Shown here: piece after piece, positions 1 to 13,137 of the stretch
Layout of the letters: each line of letters starts with the position of its first letter
How positions within the stretch are numbered: position 1 is the stretch's first letter
NCBI GenBank assembly: GCA_947579665.1
Contig: OX388350.1
Coordinates: forward strand, 29,669,393 to 29,733,392
DNA from: Sympetrum striolatum
Taxonomy: Eukaryota; Arthropoda; Insecta; Odonata; Libellulidae
DNA: 64,000 nucleotides
Direction of reading: 5' to 3'
The notes under the pieces: model-generated
What the model saw: the letters and a program-made list of their open reading frames with translations, nothing else
Database searches by the model: none
Told to the model about the DNA's origin: nothing
Translations under genes and position numbers: made by a program

Positions 1-1826
1 CCTTCATTTCCCATCCCTTCTCAATATCTCTCACGTCCGTATGTTCCAACAGAGATATATCCTTTTTCTGCAGACGGCAGGAGATACAGAGGAGAGTGAG
101 AGATAGTGAGTCACGTGTACTTCGAAGACGCCTCATCGCTAAAGGCAGTCGTGATGACCAGTCATTATCGTGATGACACACGCAAACGGCACTGCAGTGC
201 GATCGCCGAGGGAGTCGAAACAGACTTTCTTATCTTTGAAGACTCCATTAATTCGGATACAACGCATTAAACGCCAGGGTGGCCAACCCAAGGATTGCAT
301 TCGCACTCACCAATTCTCAGTATCACGTTCTGAATACGCTATTTCATGGTATAATTTCGTGAATCGAGTAAATAATGCGTAAATAGAAATTAAATTACAA
401 CTGAGTGTAACTATAAAAATAAAACAGAAGTTTTTCTTAAGTTAAATTTAATTACAAAATAGTATTGCAAAATTGGTAGAGGTACCGTGACCGTCAATTT
501 TAATTTTATCATAGCACATTTTAAAATTCAAATCGAGAAAAAATTAATATCGTTCCGTAAAAGGATGACTTTTGAATAAAATAACAAGCAATGCCGGTCG
601 TTGAAAACGGGTTTCAATACTAAGCCATTAACTGTGGAATTTATTAAGCTGTAGGAGTAATGAATGTGCAAAAGCAGTTGAACTAAATACCTACAAGAAG
701 TAAGAAATTACATTAATGTTAAGCTAAAAAATAATTGTTTTAGTCATATAATTTGATATTTAATTTTACGATCATTTTATAGCGCTGTGTCAACGAATTT
801 ATTAACATTCAGTCAACATTAATTTAATCGCTACTAAGGTGCATTTTTCTAAGTCAATATGAATGGAAATCAGTTTTCAAATGATGGAAACGTTTTCTCA
901 ACTCAACACTTTAAAGATAAATTGGATATAAAATTGCTTGTTTTATTCGTAGCATAACAAAAACACGATTTCACTGCCTCTACAAGATCCCAGAGATATC
1001 TGGAACAGCGGTTTAAGAGGTTAATGAGGAAGACAATGAGATAAAATCCAGGTCATGGATCCTTATCATTATCTTAGTGTATTGTTTCCCACAACTTCCT
1101 TTCCTAACCTTTTCTCTCGGTCGGTGGCGTATCATTTAGAGTGTGGCCAAGAAGTTGGAATAGCAACTTCCTTCCTACCTGGAAACGTTTCCTTTGGAAG
1201 ACGATAAGAACTTGTTGCCATAAAAAATAAACATTTTCTATCAAACCAGGTTTGCAATTATCGTTAGGATTTCATGGGAGCCATCCCATTACCAGAAAAT
1301 ACAAAATGAAACTGCATGAGAGGTCATAACGCATTAAAGAATAATGACAACGCTTGTCATAATTCCACAATATTTTCTGAAAACAAATTTCCTTTTAATG
1401 ACACAGTATGAAATTATTCACTTTAATATTTTCACGCTCCTTCACTATATTCATTATATTTACAATAGAGCTTGATTTTCTTCTAGTTGTATGAATTATT
1501 TTTATTCTATATTCTATTGCATGAATATCATTTATGCCGGTGGAGATTAATCGTTACTAAGTAATGTATGTCGTACTTCTAAATCTCTTCTCTCGTATTT
1601 TTTTAAAGAAAAAATTTAACGTTGAAAACCAAATCTCTATTCCGAGAGATTTTGAATGACTACGATTTTGAAAATTTATTAAATGCAAGAAAGATCGAAA
1701 GACTGCATTTAATTTTGAAACGTTAGTATATACTCGTTCCTCCCGATCTACATTCAACCCTTCTTGTAATTTGATCTAAATTAATTTTCTTTCATTAATG
1801 ACGTGATTATCTTTGTTTTTGAACAG
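1..1826. other. AT-rich non-coding stretch
   Basis: No gene is recognisable. The first 250 bases are less AT-rich than the rest. They contain an AP-1-like word TGAGTCA (107-113) overlapping a GTCACGTG E-box (110-117), and two copies of TCGTGATGAC at about 149 and 167. These words could be regulatory, but short motifs occur by chance. The remainder is featureless AT-rich DNA, read as intron or intergenic. Confidence 0.5.
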
Positions 1827-1881
1827 ATGACGATGCTGCACCTCACCATTAGGATGGCAACATGGTTTTCCACTCCTTCAG
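1827..1881 (+). CDS. Candidate internal coding exon, 55 nt, gene unknown
   Basis: A pyrimidine-rich tract ending in TTTGTTTTTGAACAG abuts position 1827, and a strong donor (CAG then GTAAGAAAA) follows 1881. Of the three frames, the one starting at ATG 1827 is open through the segment; it would read MTMLHLTIRMATWFSTPS plus one base. The other two frames hit stops. The exon could equally be untranslated or part of a non-coding RNA. I do not recognise the peptide, and no partner exon in the window can be joined to it with confidence. What is seen is the acceptor, the donor and one open frame; that it is spliced is inference. Confidence 0.3.
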
Positions 1882-4800
1882 GTAAGAAAAGGTTTATACT
1901 TGCTTCTTTGGCTCGTAGAATTTTTATTTACTAAACACAACCCTGTCATATAACTCCGCGAATTTACATAATGTATTTCTTCGTAAAAATGTCTCAGGTT
2001 ACCATTATCCTAGGCGCGGATACTGTTTGCCGGTATGTGACACATAATTGATTTCAAACTCAACGTGTAGTCGTCATCTCCAGCAATGGAAGTATAAAAA
2101 TATGAATTTTAAGAGGGAAACTCGATAAAAATCCAATGACTATCTCTCGCAAACTTAGCAAATAGGCTTATCTTATTGATCTTTTCCTTCCCACAAGATA
2201 AAATCCAACGGAAAATACAAACAACTATCGCAGTATTTCCAACCAATTCGAAGTTATCCTTCAGCTTCCTTTTTGGCCGATAGTTATTCAGGACGTCTGC
2301 AATAAAGTCCTCCACCTCTTTCAAACCCACTGCATCGGAGAGCTTGCTTGATTTCCCCGAGTTATAAACGCCTCAATCGGATGTTATCGAGTTAGCGTGC
2401 ACCGGGGGAATGGCCGAGAGAATTCCTCTTCGGTGGCCAACGAAATCGATATTTCTCTCTTTCTCGTGATGTGTTGCAGTGGCCGAGGAGGGGCGTGTTA
2501 ATGCGTGTGGTCCGCGGACGGGAGCAGTAGACGGAATGGAGGACGGGGGCAACGAGAGATTAATGACTGCAGCGGGAGATTAGTCGCGTGCAACTTTCTG
2601 CAGCGACGCGACATGACGCGATGCGATTATGAGTCTGATAAAGTCGGCGGGTAAAGGAAAAAATTTAAGGTAGATATATCTGATAATTCACAAATTAATT
2701 ATGATATTTTGACTATTTATAGCATACTATCCACGATAAGGTACCTGATATAAGAACGTTGCCACCTCGCCAGAGGGCAAACTTGAAACGATAACTTGAA
2801 TAAATAACTTGAAAACGGAATCTTTGATAAGTATTCTCTCGTTGATACCAAACAAAATGCATCCAGCTGTTGTAGTAAGATTGAATTTTTTCACGAAGTC
2901 CTCCGTGATTATTTCTATGAAATGAAATAAAATTCATCGTCAACTTTCTGACACATCGTTCTTTAATCGGACCCTAAAAAATACTTATGACCAGTTTTAA
3001 CTGCCCAAACATCCTGCAATCAAAATTACATTAAGTTACTTCAATTATTGTCCCTAAACAGCCTGTAATCAACATGTTTACTCGGTTAATACATAATACT
3101 GCTTATATAATATGTCTGTGGCTAGTGCTGTATGCTGTATTTACGGGCATATCTGCAGATATTGTCTTGATAGGTGGAACTTTTTTATCGATTTCATATA
3201 TCGTATATTATACTGGCAATCGTAAACAAAAATGGGCATTTACTAATAAAATTGAAGATTTCAGATAAATGTCAAAGACAGACAAATATCATAATGCCTT
3301 TTAATTAGCACAAAATTATTCTCGGTTTCATACGATGAATTTTTTACTCTTCCTACATTCCATACATTCAAAAAGTTAAAAAACAGAATCCATGCGAATC
3401 TAATGTATCGATGTCACTTTTATTCATATACCCTTAACTTCTTTAGGGCATCAATCCCAGCGAAGAGCATTGCCGTAAAATTCATTGTGACAAAAAGTTA
3501 CAAAATACCCACACAAAAAACAGGGAGAGCATAAACATAAACGTTTTTAAATTTCTCGTCAACATATTCTCGAATTCATCGCCGAGGCAACGGTTACCTC
3601 CTTTTTCCGTTCTCTGACGCATGGGCAGCTAAAATCCGAAATTCCGGACGAATCGCGACAGAAGCTCTAAAAAGCCAAAGTTTATACTCGTGTCATTAAT
3701 ACACACGTCCGTTGACAGGAGAGGACCTTTACACCGGTCACAGATGGCCAAACATGCTTAATGTATTCAAAACTATAAAATTTCTGAGAAGTTCATAAAA
3801 GTGATGAAGACGTCATCGCGCTTGCCTAACAATTCCTCACCTGACGTCCCAAATTTATTCTCATAATTTATAGGAAGTTATTTTTGTAATGATTTCAAAT
3901 AGGGCAGGACATAAAAAGAGCCTTGCTTCGGGAATCCCAATGCGATACAATCTTGGGATCACTCAGCTTCGTCTGCGCGCTTAAAAATATTCGAGGTAGC
4001 TCCAGAAGCCATTTATGTCCATACGGAAAATATATTGCGGAATTTCGTTGTTTTCCTCAATGGATCTGTATTTATGCTTCCAGCAGCACTGCGTTATATC
4101 GCCCAAAAGTGCTCCGTTGGTATTTTTAACCATGGATATTTATTCGTACACATGTATCTAATTGTGCTACTTTGGTCATTATCGTCTATTTTACTTTGCG
4201 ACCGAACCAGAAGCCAATTCGGAAGGCTCTACTTAAAAAAGCAAATTGACAAGTTATCGAGTGACTTGGTTTTATGATCATAGAATTACTGCTAGTTTGC
4301 CGAACTAATGTTTTGCTTGAAGGATGGAATTTTGATTAATTGGTCCAGGCACTGTGACAGTTGAGCTTAAAACATTCCGCAGCATTGATAGTTCGGAATG
4401 GGAATATTGTTACGCCAACTTTTACATTAAAAAACTATCGGTATCTCCTTATAATTTAACGTAAGAGAACACTGACTAAGAAAATGTCTTTTTCTCTATC
4501 TATAATAACAAGATTTTTTATTTATATTTACTGGACATAATATTATAATCATGCAATATTTTTCGACACTTCCTGATATGGTAACTTGCATGCTACCAAT
4601 AATTTTTAGAGTACCAAAATTTATACGGTGAATATTTTATTTAATACCGACTCTTCCTACGCAATTTGCTCTTTGGCATTCTCCAAAGAACGTTTTTCTC
4701 AGTTCACCTGAGCCCATCATCAAAGTTTTATACCTACACTCATTGCATTACTCTACATATTTATACATACGCTTATACCTATAGATTGATCAACCACATA

Positions 4801-5160
4801 AGCCCCTATCGTTTATTCTTGCTGTCTGTTGACAATAAGTAGCTGCGATTATTTTCGATCATTTTAAATAGCATAATATTATTCATAGTGAAATAAGTAT
4901 TACTCAGTTTAATAAAAACATTTCCTGTGGAAACCAAAATATTTCGGAGTATTTATTCCGCATGAATAATATTAGAAGGTTCCACGAAGTGGAGGCAGAA
5001 GTAATTCATTGTAAATATCATAAATGTCCTTCCGTATTTTTACTCAATATTTATTTTAAGGAGCTGCACTACGGATATATTTTGGATGTTTTCTAGCGAA
5101 CAAATTTGATTTAATCAGACTATACGAAAGATGATATTAAATTAATGAATGTCTGCAATA
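1882..5160. other. AT-rich non-coding stretch with a small GC island
   Basis: No gene is recognisable. The only contrast is a GC-rich patch at about 2330-2660, rich in CG dinucleotides, with a perfect 10-bp palindrome GTCCGCGGAC (2510-2519). It could be a regulatory element. Short open frames here have no family resemblance I can see. Confidence 0.45.
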
Positions 5161-5169
5161 TGCATTGCC

Positions 5170-5990
5170 TACAATATGCCCCACCCTACCTTTCTCTCCA
5201 AAAACACGCGAAATTACTGCTTTGGTAATTTCAATAGTCCATGGCCCCTGTATGGACGAAGCCCAAATCCGCCATCGACGTCATCGGATTCGGACCTTCC
5301 TGGTGGCGACAGTTATGCAGATCGTGATGGCCCTACATATCCGTCGCACGCACATGCACCCCGGCGGAGAGCGTGGGCCGAGAGGGGCCACCCGCGTCAT
5401 TCTGTCGCAACACATCCCCGTCCGGGGAGGCCATGTGATCCCCGGCGGAAGCAGTGGCCGACTCTTTACCCCATTTACCCTCTTTCCCTGCCTCTCCTCC
5501 GGACCTCCCGCTCCGTACTTTATTAACCCGATCGACTGGATAATTCCTCCCGGAACGTCCGCGGGTGGTCGACGTATACAGGTTTCCTCCGAAGATGGCC
5601 CCGGTAGCCGAGATCGAGGGACTTCTACTCCCCTTTCTTACACGGACCGGAGGGCGGGGTGCGGCTGGGGGTGGGTGGAGGTTGGGGGCGGTGGGGGATA
5701 CTTGGGTGGATAAGCAGGGCGGCCTGGCTCCCCCGGTAACTCGGTGCACCGCGGGGGTCCGATATTGGGCGCGAAATTCAATTAAAGCGTCGCCGCCTCC
5801 GCGTGTTTTGGAGCCTCCCGCGGCCCGCGCCAGTCCGCCCCCGCGCCCCCCGATGCCCCCTTTGGAAGGGCGGGGCCCTCTCCCCGGAAGGTTGGGAGTA
5901 TGTCTGATCTGGAGGAGGAACAAGATCGCCGTAGATGGAACGAAAATTTTATTATTAAAGCGGGCGTCGGCGTTTTTATTGTACTGAGAT
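5170..5990. promoter_or_regulatory. GC-rich island, candidate regulatory element
   Basis: This is a sharp GC- and CpG-rich block inside AT-rich DNA. Overlapping frames of 125 to 196 codons are open on both strands together, which fits low stop density in GC-rich DNA rather than a gene. It contains guanine runs at 5652-5675 that meet the usual G-quadruplex spacing, extending to about 5696. Its right side has AT-rich homeodomain-type words: CAATTAAAG (5779-5787), TTTTATTATTAAAG (5947-5960) and TTTTTATTG (5973-5981). The mix suggests an enhancer or CpG-rich promoter, but nothing here proves activity. Confidence 0.3.
5652..5675 (+). other. Potential G-quadruplex
   Basis: Four guanine runs (GGG, GGGG, GGGGG, GGG) are separated by loops of 1, 7 and 1 bases, meeting the common G3+N1-7 pattern. 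More guanine runs follow to 5696. Confidence 0.5.
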
Positions 5991-8900
5991 ATGGATGGAT
6001 ACGAGAAGGTCGCTATGGGATAAATTCATGGATCCGCATAAATTGTCGGTGATCCTTGGCGTACGTATTGCCACGTAAAGGTTAGTAGACGGTATCTTCG
6101 TGAGACGACGGCCAGTTTCTCATCTAAATCGAAAGATTAAAATGCTTGAATTGCTGTTGCACTTCGGTTTGAAGGTAAAGCAAAAATTATGGTGTCTTAG
6201 GAAGCAGCCCAGTAAGAACTAAGATTTTTTAGAAGATCAAACGCTGAAGAATTTGTCCAATTTACGAAATTTTGGATGTTTTGCGACGCATGACGAGGAT
6301 AAAGTTATCAGAAATAAAACTGAATTTTCCCAGAGGTTATACAAAACGATATGAAGACCTCTAAAGGGTAAAACAGGGCAAAAAACCCAGATAAAGTTTT
6401 ATCATATAATGGCTTCCCATGTGTGGTAAATTTCCGAGAGTTGGAAGACAAAATAAATGGAAATTAGATATAGTCAACTGAAATGGAATATCTTCGTGCT
6501 ATTAAAAGACACACATGGATAGACAAATTAAGGAATACATCTATGACTAGGTGTTTAGCCAATACCCGAGAAATTGATTGCTTGCAAAAGTGGAAACAAC
6601 ATGTCTAAAAAATGCCTAAGGAAATATTTCCAGAGAAGGCTTTGCCATTGGGCAAAAGGACTGTCGGGATACCAAGGATGAGATGATAAAGTAAGGCCAG
6701 AATAGCCTAATTCGGAAAAAAAGAAGATTTCGGTCTGAATCGTTTATGAGGATTCAGCTTCCAGAAGATAATCCTGAAAATTACAACGAAGACACCTTGA
6801 TGGAAAAAGCTCAACTCAACTATTGATGAGAAGTTATCGCCAAAAATTAGGCAATTATTCGAAGATAAAACGATGATTTCGATGTCACGTTGTATCGACA
6901 ACAACTAGAATGAGCGACAGTTCAAGTGATACTCAAATTCCAATAAATAAAATGCTCCGGAGTTGTTTGAAATTACTATTATTTATGACTATATTATTTT
7001 AGAAAGTAAAAAATAATTATAAATAAATTAAAAAGTTATTTAAATTATAACGTTCCCTAACACATTATAATAATTCAGTAAACTTTCAGAGTTACTTATG
7101 AATAACCGAAAGATTATAACAGTGGCATTGGAATTCGTAGTCAAATAATACCATTAATAATTGATTTTAATGATATTGCACCTTAAAATTGATAACCACC
7201 CATAGAAATTAATGCCTTTGTATTATTTGCAAGATAATTTTCTGTTGTGCTGAAAAAATTAAATCTAAAGCTAAGGTATGGTGAAAGACACTAACAATTT
7301 CGATGATTAGTTGATAAATAACAATTAAGGTTCCATTTAATATGCGAAAGGTTAATTTGGAAGGAAAAGGGGCCCCTTTAAAATGTCAAACCCAACTGAG
7401 ACGTCTAAGCATACAATCTTCACGTTACAGTAAATAGTCAAGACTTTTGTCTCTTTCGTTTTTTTATTATTTAAAAACTCACACTGTTCTCCGTAACTCT
7501 GTTTTACATCGTCCGTAATTTTGTTGCTTGAATATATTAAGACTTGACACATTTTGTAGCCTTTTAAGGAGCTTCTCAAATCATGGATACTAGAGTCCTT
7601 GCTTCCATGCTGTAGGAGGCGAATTCTCGGGATGTCAAATTTAAGGCATACTTTTGCCTTGATATAACTACCAAAAACGTAATTCCGTCTATTTATTCGC
7701 CACTATAAGGAGATAACGTTAAAAGTAATTTATCTTGCCTCCTTTGGCAGCTGGTACTAATCATAGAAAACCACGTGGTTGAATTCAAGAGTAAACTCAA
7801 TTTTTACATGGCCATAAGGAAAAATTAGGCACCGATTAGGCAAAGAATAGTTATGTGGGTGGCAGTGAAGGAGAAAGACAGTTCATTGGTCCCTAGAAAA
7901 GAATATTCGATTGATCCTTTTTGCAATACTCGTAAAGCAAAATACCCATAAAGAAGCTTCCGTATTTATCGGGAATCTTAATCCTTCATATAAGCTAAAT
8001 GAATAAATATTACTAAATGAGCTAAATTTTTCTTAAGTAATTAGATTTAAGTATACAATATCTCAGAATTTGCTTGCACACTCGAAGAAAAGAAAGATTT
8101 TTATTTCATATTTGACATTAATATTTGTCTTATAATGAGTAAATATTAATCGTCAGAACAACTCAAATTTATTGGCCAAGAAATGTGTTTTCTCTAGCAA
8201 AGTAAGAGTATGTCCTCCTAGCAAAACTATTATTTAAAGCTTCCATTCTTCAACGAAAAAAGTTGCTGATTCTAAAATTATGCAGTACCTGAGAATTGAT
8301 CGTTTCAAATATGTTTAGAATGACTCTGTTAAAGGTCTTAAAGATATACTGTATATCAATGACTCTCCTAGAACTGCAAAAATTGCTTGTACACAGGACC
8401 TTTTCTTTTATTGTACTGTAAGTTATCGATAATTATTCCTTCGTATTTACTACTTTATTTGAGGGAACGGGATTCTAATCTTCATTTGTTGCCTAATGGG
8501 TTAAGTAACAAGGTTTATGATATAGAGTAGTTTTCTGATCGTGTTAACTTGGTCGCATTACTTAACAATATCATTTTCAGAATAAATCTCTTACATTCAA
8601 GCTCGACTTTGTAAAACAATGCCTTACTTAAAATACAAAGAACCTAATAATTCCCACAGAAATATATATGAATCGTCTAGTTTTGCTTACATGTAGACGA
8701 ATTTTTTGTATTATTTTGAGAATTTTATTCCCCATTAAAGTTCAAACTTTGACCATTTATTTTCATAATACATCGTATAAATCTTCATCTTATATTATGC
8801 TAATGACAAACTCTTTCTGTCATCTGTTACAGTTTTTTCTGTAAGCCTTAAATTATATCCTCCGCAGTGATGTATTAATACCATCATTATTAGTACATCT

Positions 8901-9369
8901 GCGCTGACAATGTCATTTTATATAAGCTTTACCCCATTCTGTCAGGTTTCTTGTAGTTTTGTAAAGAAGGATCCCAGCAAATATATAGCATGGGATGCCA
9001 GATTTCTTCAATTAAACATCGCATTGGATTTGTAATATTCGAAGAAAATTCTTAAAAATAATGAAAAAGTATAAGCTGAGAAAATAATTGGACATCTCCT
9101 AGTTCTTTCATTAAATTTTACTTATTACCACTGTTGACTGAGACTTGTAAGTTTGATTGTATGTGAAGTGCAGCAAGATTCATTGCATTTTATTTAAAAG
9201 TTTTGTGTTGAAAATAATATGTCAATGCTGCCACCTGGTTCTTGACTAATCGCAACTAATGTACATAATAATAATATGTATTTGAATCAATATGGATCTA
9301 GTTTGAACTACGTCTTCCCCATAACTTTTGAGTTGCAGAAAAACGAGCCTGAAGCCTCCCCTAGTTAGA
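5991..9369. other. AT-rich non-coding stretch
   Basis: No gene, RNA or intact mobile element is recognisable. The part at about 6360-6950 has a more mixed composition and could be an old decayed transposon, but I found no terminal repeats or conserved protein motif to support that. Confidence 0.4.
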
Positions 9370-9770
9370 CATCCTCAGCTTTGGGTGTTTTGAGTTATCG
9401 GACCCATCCTCAGTTTACCGGAGACTCTCAGGTATATTGTGAGCGGGCGAACTGCAGGGAGGATCGGCCGATATGCCGGGGTCCAAGCGTCCAGGAAACG
9501 GAGTTCGCTTTCTCGGAAATCGCGCCATCGCACTACGGCTCTACCCAATGCCGCACGGCCCTTCCTACAGCTTCCGGCTGCACTTTCCTCCGTGCAAGAT
9601 TCCCACCTCGTCGCTCACGAATTAATTCCCATAATCGCGGTAGATTACCCATAAATACTATAAGATGATATTTACGACTCTCTATTGTAAGTGTAACATT
9701 TCCGCCCTTCGTAAGCAGATGAAATCGTATCTCGGATTCGTTCCACAAATGGACCTGCAAGTTGGAAGCC
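9370..9770. promoter_or_regulatory. GC-rich island with homeodomain-type words
   Basis: The left half is GC-rich. The right edge holds a cluster of homeodomain-type words: AATTAATT (9620-9627), CCATAAAT (9649-9656, the reverse of a TTTATGG Cdx/Abd-B type word) and TTTACGAC (9671-9678, an Abd-B type word). Such clustering is typical of developmental enhancers, but the words are short and the assignment is inference. Small open frames on both strands are not convincing genes. Confidence 0.25.
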
Positions 9771-12139
9771 TCCCTTCGTCACAATGCAATGCCGCATTCC
9801 TGACAAACAATTACATCCACCTCCTCAAAGAAATACGCCTTCCGATCTGCTGTTCACTCGAGCCGAGCGATAAATTCCCCGTAGAACTGTGTTCTCTTTG
9901 CATGAATAGGTTGTTAGCCCCTACGCCTTGAACAAAAGACTTTGAAGGCTTCATCAAAAGATATACGTTCTTTGGGAACGGAATGTACGGCTTTATGCAT
10001 CCCGACTATTGTCTTTAAAACTTACCTCGGCTGAACTCGAAAGATATTCAGATTAGAATTATTTATTAATACATGCTGGGTTTTATATTCATGAATATTG
10101 ATGCAATAAATTTGTTACGTGGAAACTCAAATAAAACTTCTACGGAACGTTTAGTGGAAGAACTGCCGAACCTCTCGTACGACTTACTGTGCGTTCGCTT
10201 TGAATAAATTGCATTAATTGATATTTATTGCCCTCTACTAACTTTTGGTAATATAATAATCTCTGATAGGTGCGAAGACATTAATATAAATGATCTTATC
10301 CGTTCAATATTTAATATCAAAATAGTACTCTACTTATACTATTAGGTTTAATTATGAGATATTTGCGCACCTTTTGATATTAATGAACAATTCCTTTGTA
10401 TAATGGTATTAAGATAGAAGAAGGATAAATTAAAATGGGATATTTTCTTGTGAGTTATAATACCTAAACATTTAGAGGACACTATGATGTAACATTGTCA
10501 TGAAGTTTCATAAGTTACTTTCATAATGAGGGTAAATTAAAACGGGAGAGACCATGTCTACAATCTCTCTAATGAATCAAAGAGAAATGGTTTTTATTCT
10601 GGAGGGCACTTTTGATACTATAGAATAATTCAGACAGTATTTCAATCGCTTATAAATTGGTTCGTTTTGACAACAATTCTGTAAGCAAAGTGAAAGGTAT
10701 TTTATCAAGCTAGAATAATTACAGTAATTCATAAAAGTGTAATTATTGCAGTCTATTATCGAAATTATGTCTAGGCCCTACGCGTATATTATTCCTTAAT
10801 TACACATTTGATTACTTATACTAGTATTTATTTCTCATAAAAAGAAGGGAGCCTGTACCGCACAATAGTGTACCTAAAATTTATTTAAATATTCGAGCTC
10901 GTTAATTCATAATCACCAATACCTCAATCAATATGGCGTAGTTAAGTGATGAAGATGTGGAGATGTCATTCCTGGGTTTAAAGCCGCAAAATTTATTTAA
11001 TGAGACATTAATTTTACTTATTTACTGATTAATAATGCATGAATTGATGATTAGTCTAACGTACACCACCTATCTTCTACGTATCTTCTACAGTTGCGAG
11101 TACCATGATTATCAAGCAAATTACCATGCAAAGGGTTATATTACCACGTTTGTCTTCTTATTTGAGTTTGTGCGATGTTCGCGGATGCTGGAGCGTTTAG
11201 CTGTCTGGCTGTATCCCCCGAATACCCGGCGGGGGTCTAAAAGCGCGTTCATAAAACGTCAGCCAGCTACCGTTCTCGGCCCATTCACGCGACCATCACA
11301 GACTGCTTGAATGGAGCTTCTTCTCCCAGGACGCGCCTTAGAATATGGTTCATAAACACACCGAAATCTCTTTCCGCGGGATAACACCAACAGATATAAA
11401 GACAATGGTCTTGAAATTCATTTTATTCTACGCATGTTACAGAGAGGTGTGAAAACTTGTACATTCTGAGGTGAGAAAAAATCGTTAGTTTCACAACATT
11501 CATTTCGGGCGTTGAAGTCTCCGGTGGATTGAGAGAAAAAATACTACATGACTGGTATTTTTGTGACTAAAAGCTCATCATCCCTTGAACGAATTTCCCA
11601 TCAAAATCTCAACAGGATATATGATAGTTAAACAGGCTTGGGTATAAAGTTCAATTGATTGTGTAAAGATATATAGAAGGGTAGAATAATTATAATCTAT
11701 GTGTAGGATCTTCCACGTCTCCTAGCAATATTTATGTCCTAATATAATATTTGTGTTCACTTATTCGTACTAAATAACTTTCCGCGTATTCCTTAAAATC
11801 AATACTGAGTTATTGACGTTTGAATTTGAAGGAAAAGAAACCTAGCTTATTTATCTGAAATCAATGATTTTCAATTGAGAGTTTAGCGACTGTTCGGATA
11901 GCGACGTAAGATTCTTGATTCACTGAATGACTCAATCGAAAGCCATACGTCACATATCGTATCTTATTCCTCTATTTTCACTTATAACAATAGAGATAAG
12001 TTTCATGCCAAGATGACGAAATGCGGTACACGCCATAACTTGTAATTGATGGCGTACAATCAGTGACGAGCTTGTTTAACAACTAGTCCCCGCGCAAAAT
12101 TAATTTAAATCAAAACTTAAATGAGCTTCCTTTAATAAT
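9771..12139. other. AT-rich non-coding stretch
   Basis: No gene is recognisable. An isolated donor-like site on the minus strand (CCGAG then GTAAGT, at about 10021-10031) has no matching acceptor that I could find. A patch at about 11180-11300 is more GC-rich but has no clear feature. Confidence 0.45.
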
Positions 12140-12147
12140 TACGGGTT

Positions 12148-12201
12148 GTCTGAATGAAGACGGGACATTTGAAGGGAGACGTCTGAAGGAAGACAGGACA
12201 T
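12148..12201 (+). repeat. Short direct repeat, two 21-bp copies, 33-bp period
   Basis: The 21-bp words at 12148-12168 and 12181-12201 differ at two positions. Both start GTCTGAA and end GGGACAT or AGGACAT. They mark a small tandem duplication at the edge of the GC-rich island. Confidence 0.8.
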
Positions 12202-12400
12202 CCTGACATCACTTAAGTTGCGGGACGCGAGCTCGCGGATCATTATGAAAACGAAAACGCAGATGTCAAAATGGGCGGCGTGTTTCCGCAATCTTCGAAA
12301 ACGGCAAATAGTGGCAATCTATGCACTAAATAGAGTATAGGTTGGTCTAAGAAATAGTGGGAGTGCTATGTATGGGATTAGGGGAGTGGCTGAGGAGGAA

Positions 12401-12424
12401 GGGGAGTGGGAGGGGCAGGAGGGG
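12401..12424 (+). other. Potential G-quadruplex
   Basis: Runs GGGG, GGG, GGGG, GGGG are separated by 3, 1 and 5 bases, meeting the common G-quadruplex pattern. Confidence 0.5.
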
Positions 12425-12516
12425 CAGAGGAGTAAGGCCTGTTACGCACTACGGTAGCCGACGACGGTATTAAAACGCCAACGGCGAGCTGGGATAGCCG
12501 AACCGGTCCACTTCAT

Positions 12517-12524
12517 TATAAAAG
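12517..12524 (+). promoter_or_regulatory. TATA-box-like word
   Basis: TATAAAAG followed by GAACC is a strong TATA-type word inside a GC-rich island. No arthropod initiator (TCAGT type) is obvious about 30 bases downstream, so its use as a promoter is uncertain. Confidence 0.2.
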
Positions 12525-12663
12525 GAACCAAAAAAAACTGCGGCGCGGTCCTCGGAAGAGCGGAAAAAGGCGTCACACTCCAGAAACGAAAGATCGCAAT
12601 AAACATTTCCAACTTTTCCGTCCCGGATCGAATGGTGGACGCGGGGGAAGGTTCCTCACTCAC

Positions 12664-12851
12664 CTTGGCGCTCCCGAAAAGTCTGCAGATGCCTTCGCCG
12701 GTGGATGTTCAAAGGGGACTCCGCGTCTGAAGGCGTCTCCGATCGGGGCTCTACTTCTCCGTGGGATTTATTTCTGTTTTTCTTCTCCCTCAGCACTCTG
12801 CGACTGTTGAGTACCGCGTCTGCCCTCGGTCTGACGGGAGTTGGCCTTACC
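12664..12851 (-). other. Candidate minus-strand first exon(s), splice donors at 12850 and 12663
   Basis: Read on the minus strand, CACAG then GTAAGG occurs with the exon end at 12851, and CCAAG then GTGAGT with the exon end at 12664. Both match the donor consensus well and lie in the largest CpG-rich island. An ACAGTC initiator-like word lies at about 12805 between them. The layout fits alternative untranslated first exons of a gene running leftwards. There is no ATG-led frame I would trust, and the downstream acceptor is not identified. Confidence 0.22.
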
Positions 12852-13110
12852 TGTGACTTCCTCAGGAGTCCAGCGTAGAGATGAGGGTTGGGAGGGGGAG
12901 GGAAGGGGAGGATGGCCTAACCAAGCAGCCCCTCCCACTCCACCTTCCCCTTTTCCTCCTCCCTACCTCTTTCACACTCCTACCTCTCCTCCAACCCAAA
13001 GCCGCACGGTCTTCTCCCACCCTCTCTACCTCCTTCTTCTGGGAGGGCTGCCGTATGTGCTGCTTCGGAGACTACCTTCGTAGGTTGCGTGAACAAAAAA
13101 TTGACGGCGA

Positions 13111-13137
13111 GGGGGGGGAAGGGTAGGGTGAAAGGGG
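13111..13137 (+). other. Potential G-quadruplex
   Basis: Runs of 8, 3, 3 and 4 guanines are separated by 2, 2 and 5 bases. This is one of the tightest G-quadruplex patterns in the window. Confidence 0.55.

Noticed and set aside
5165..5923. Long overlapping open frames (182 aa plus, 196 aa minus)
   Set aside because: Several frames on both strands are open together in GC-rich DNA, with proline, arginine and glycine bias and no domain, as expected from low stop-codon density.
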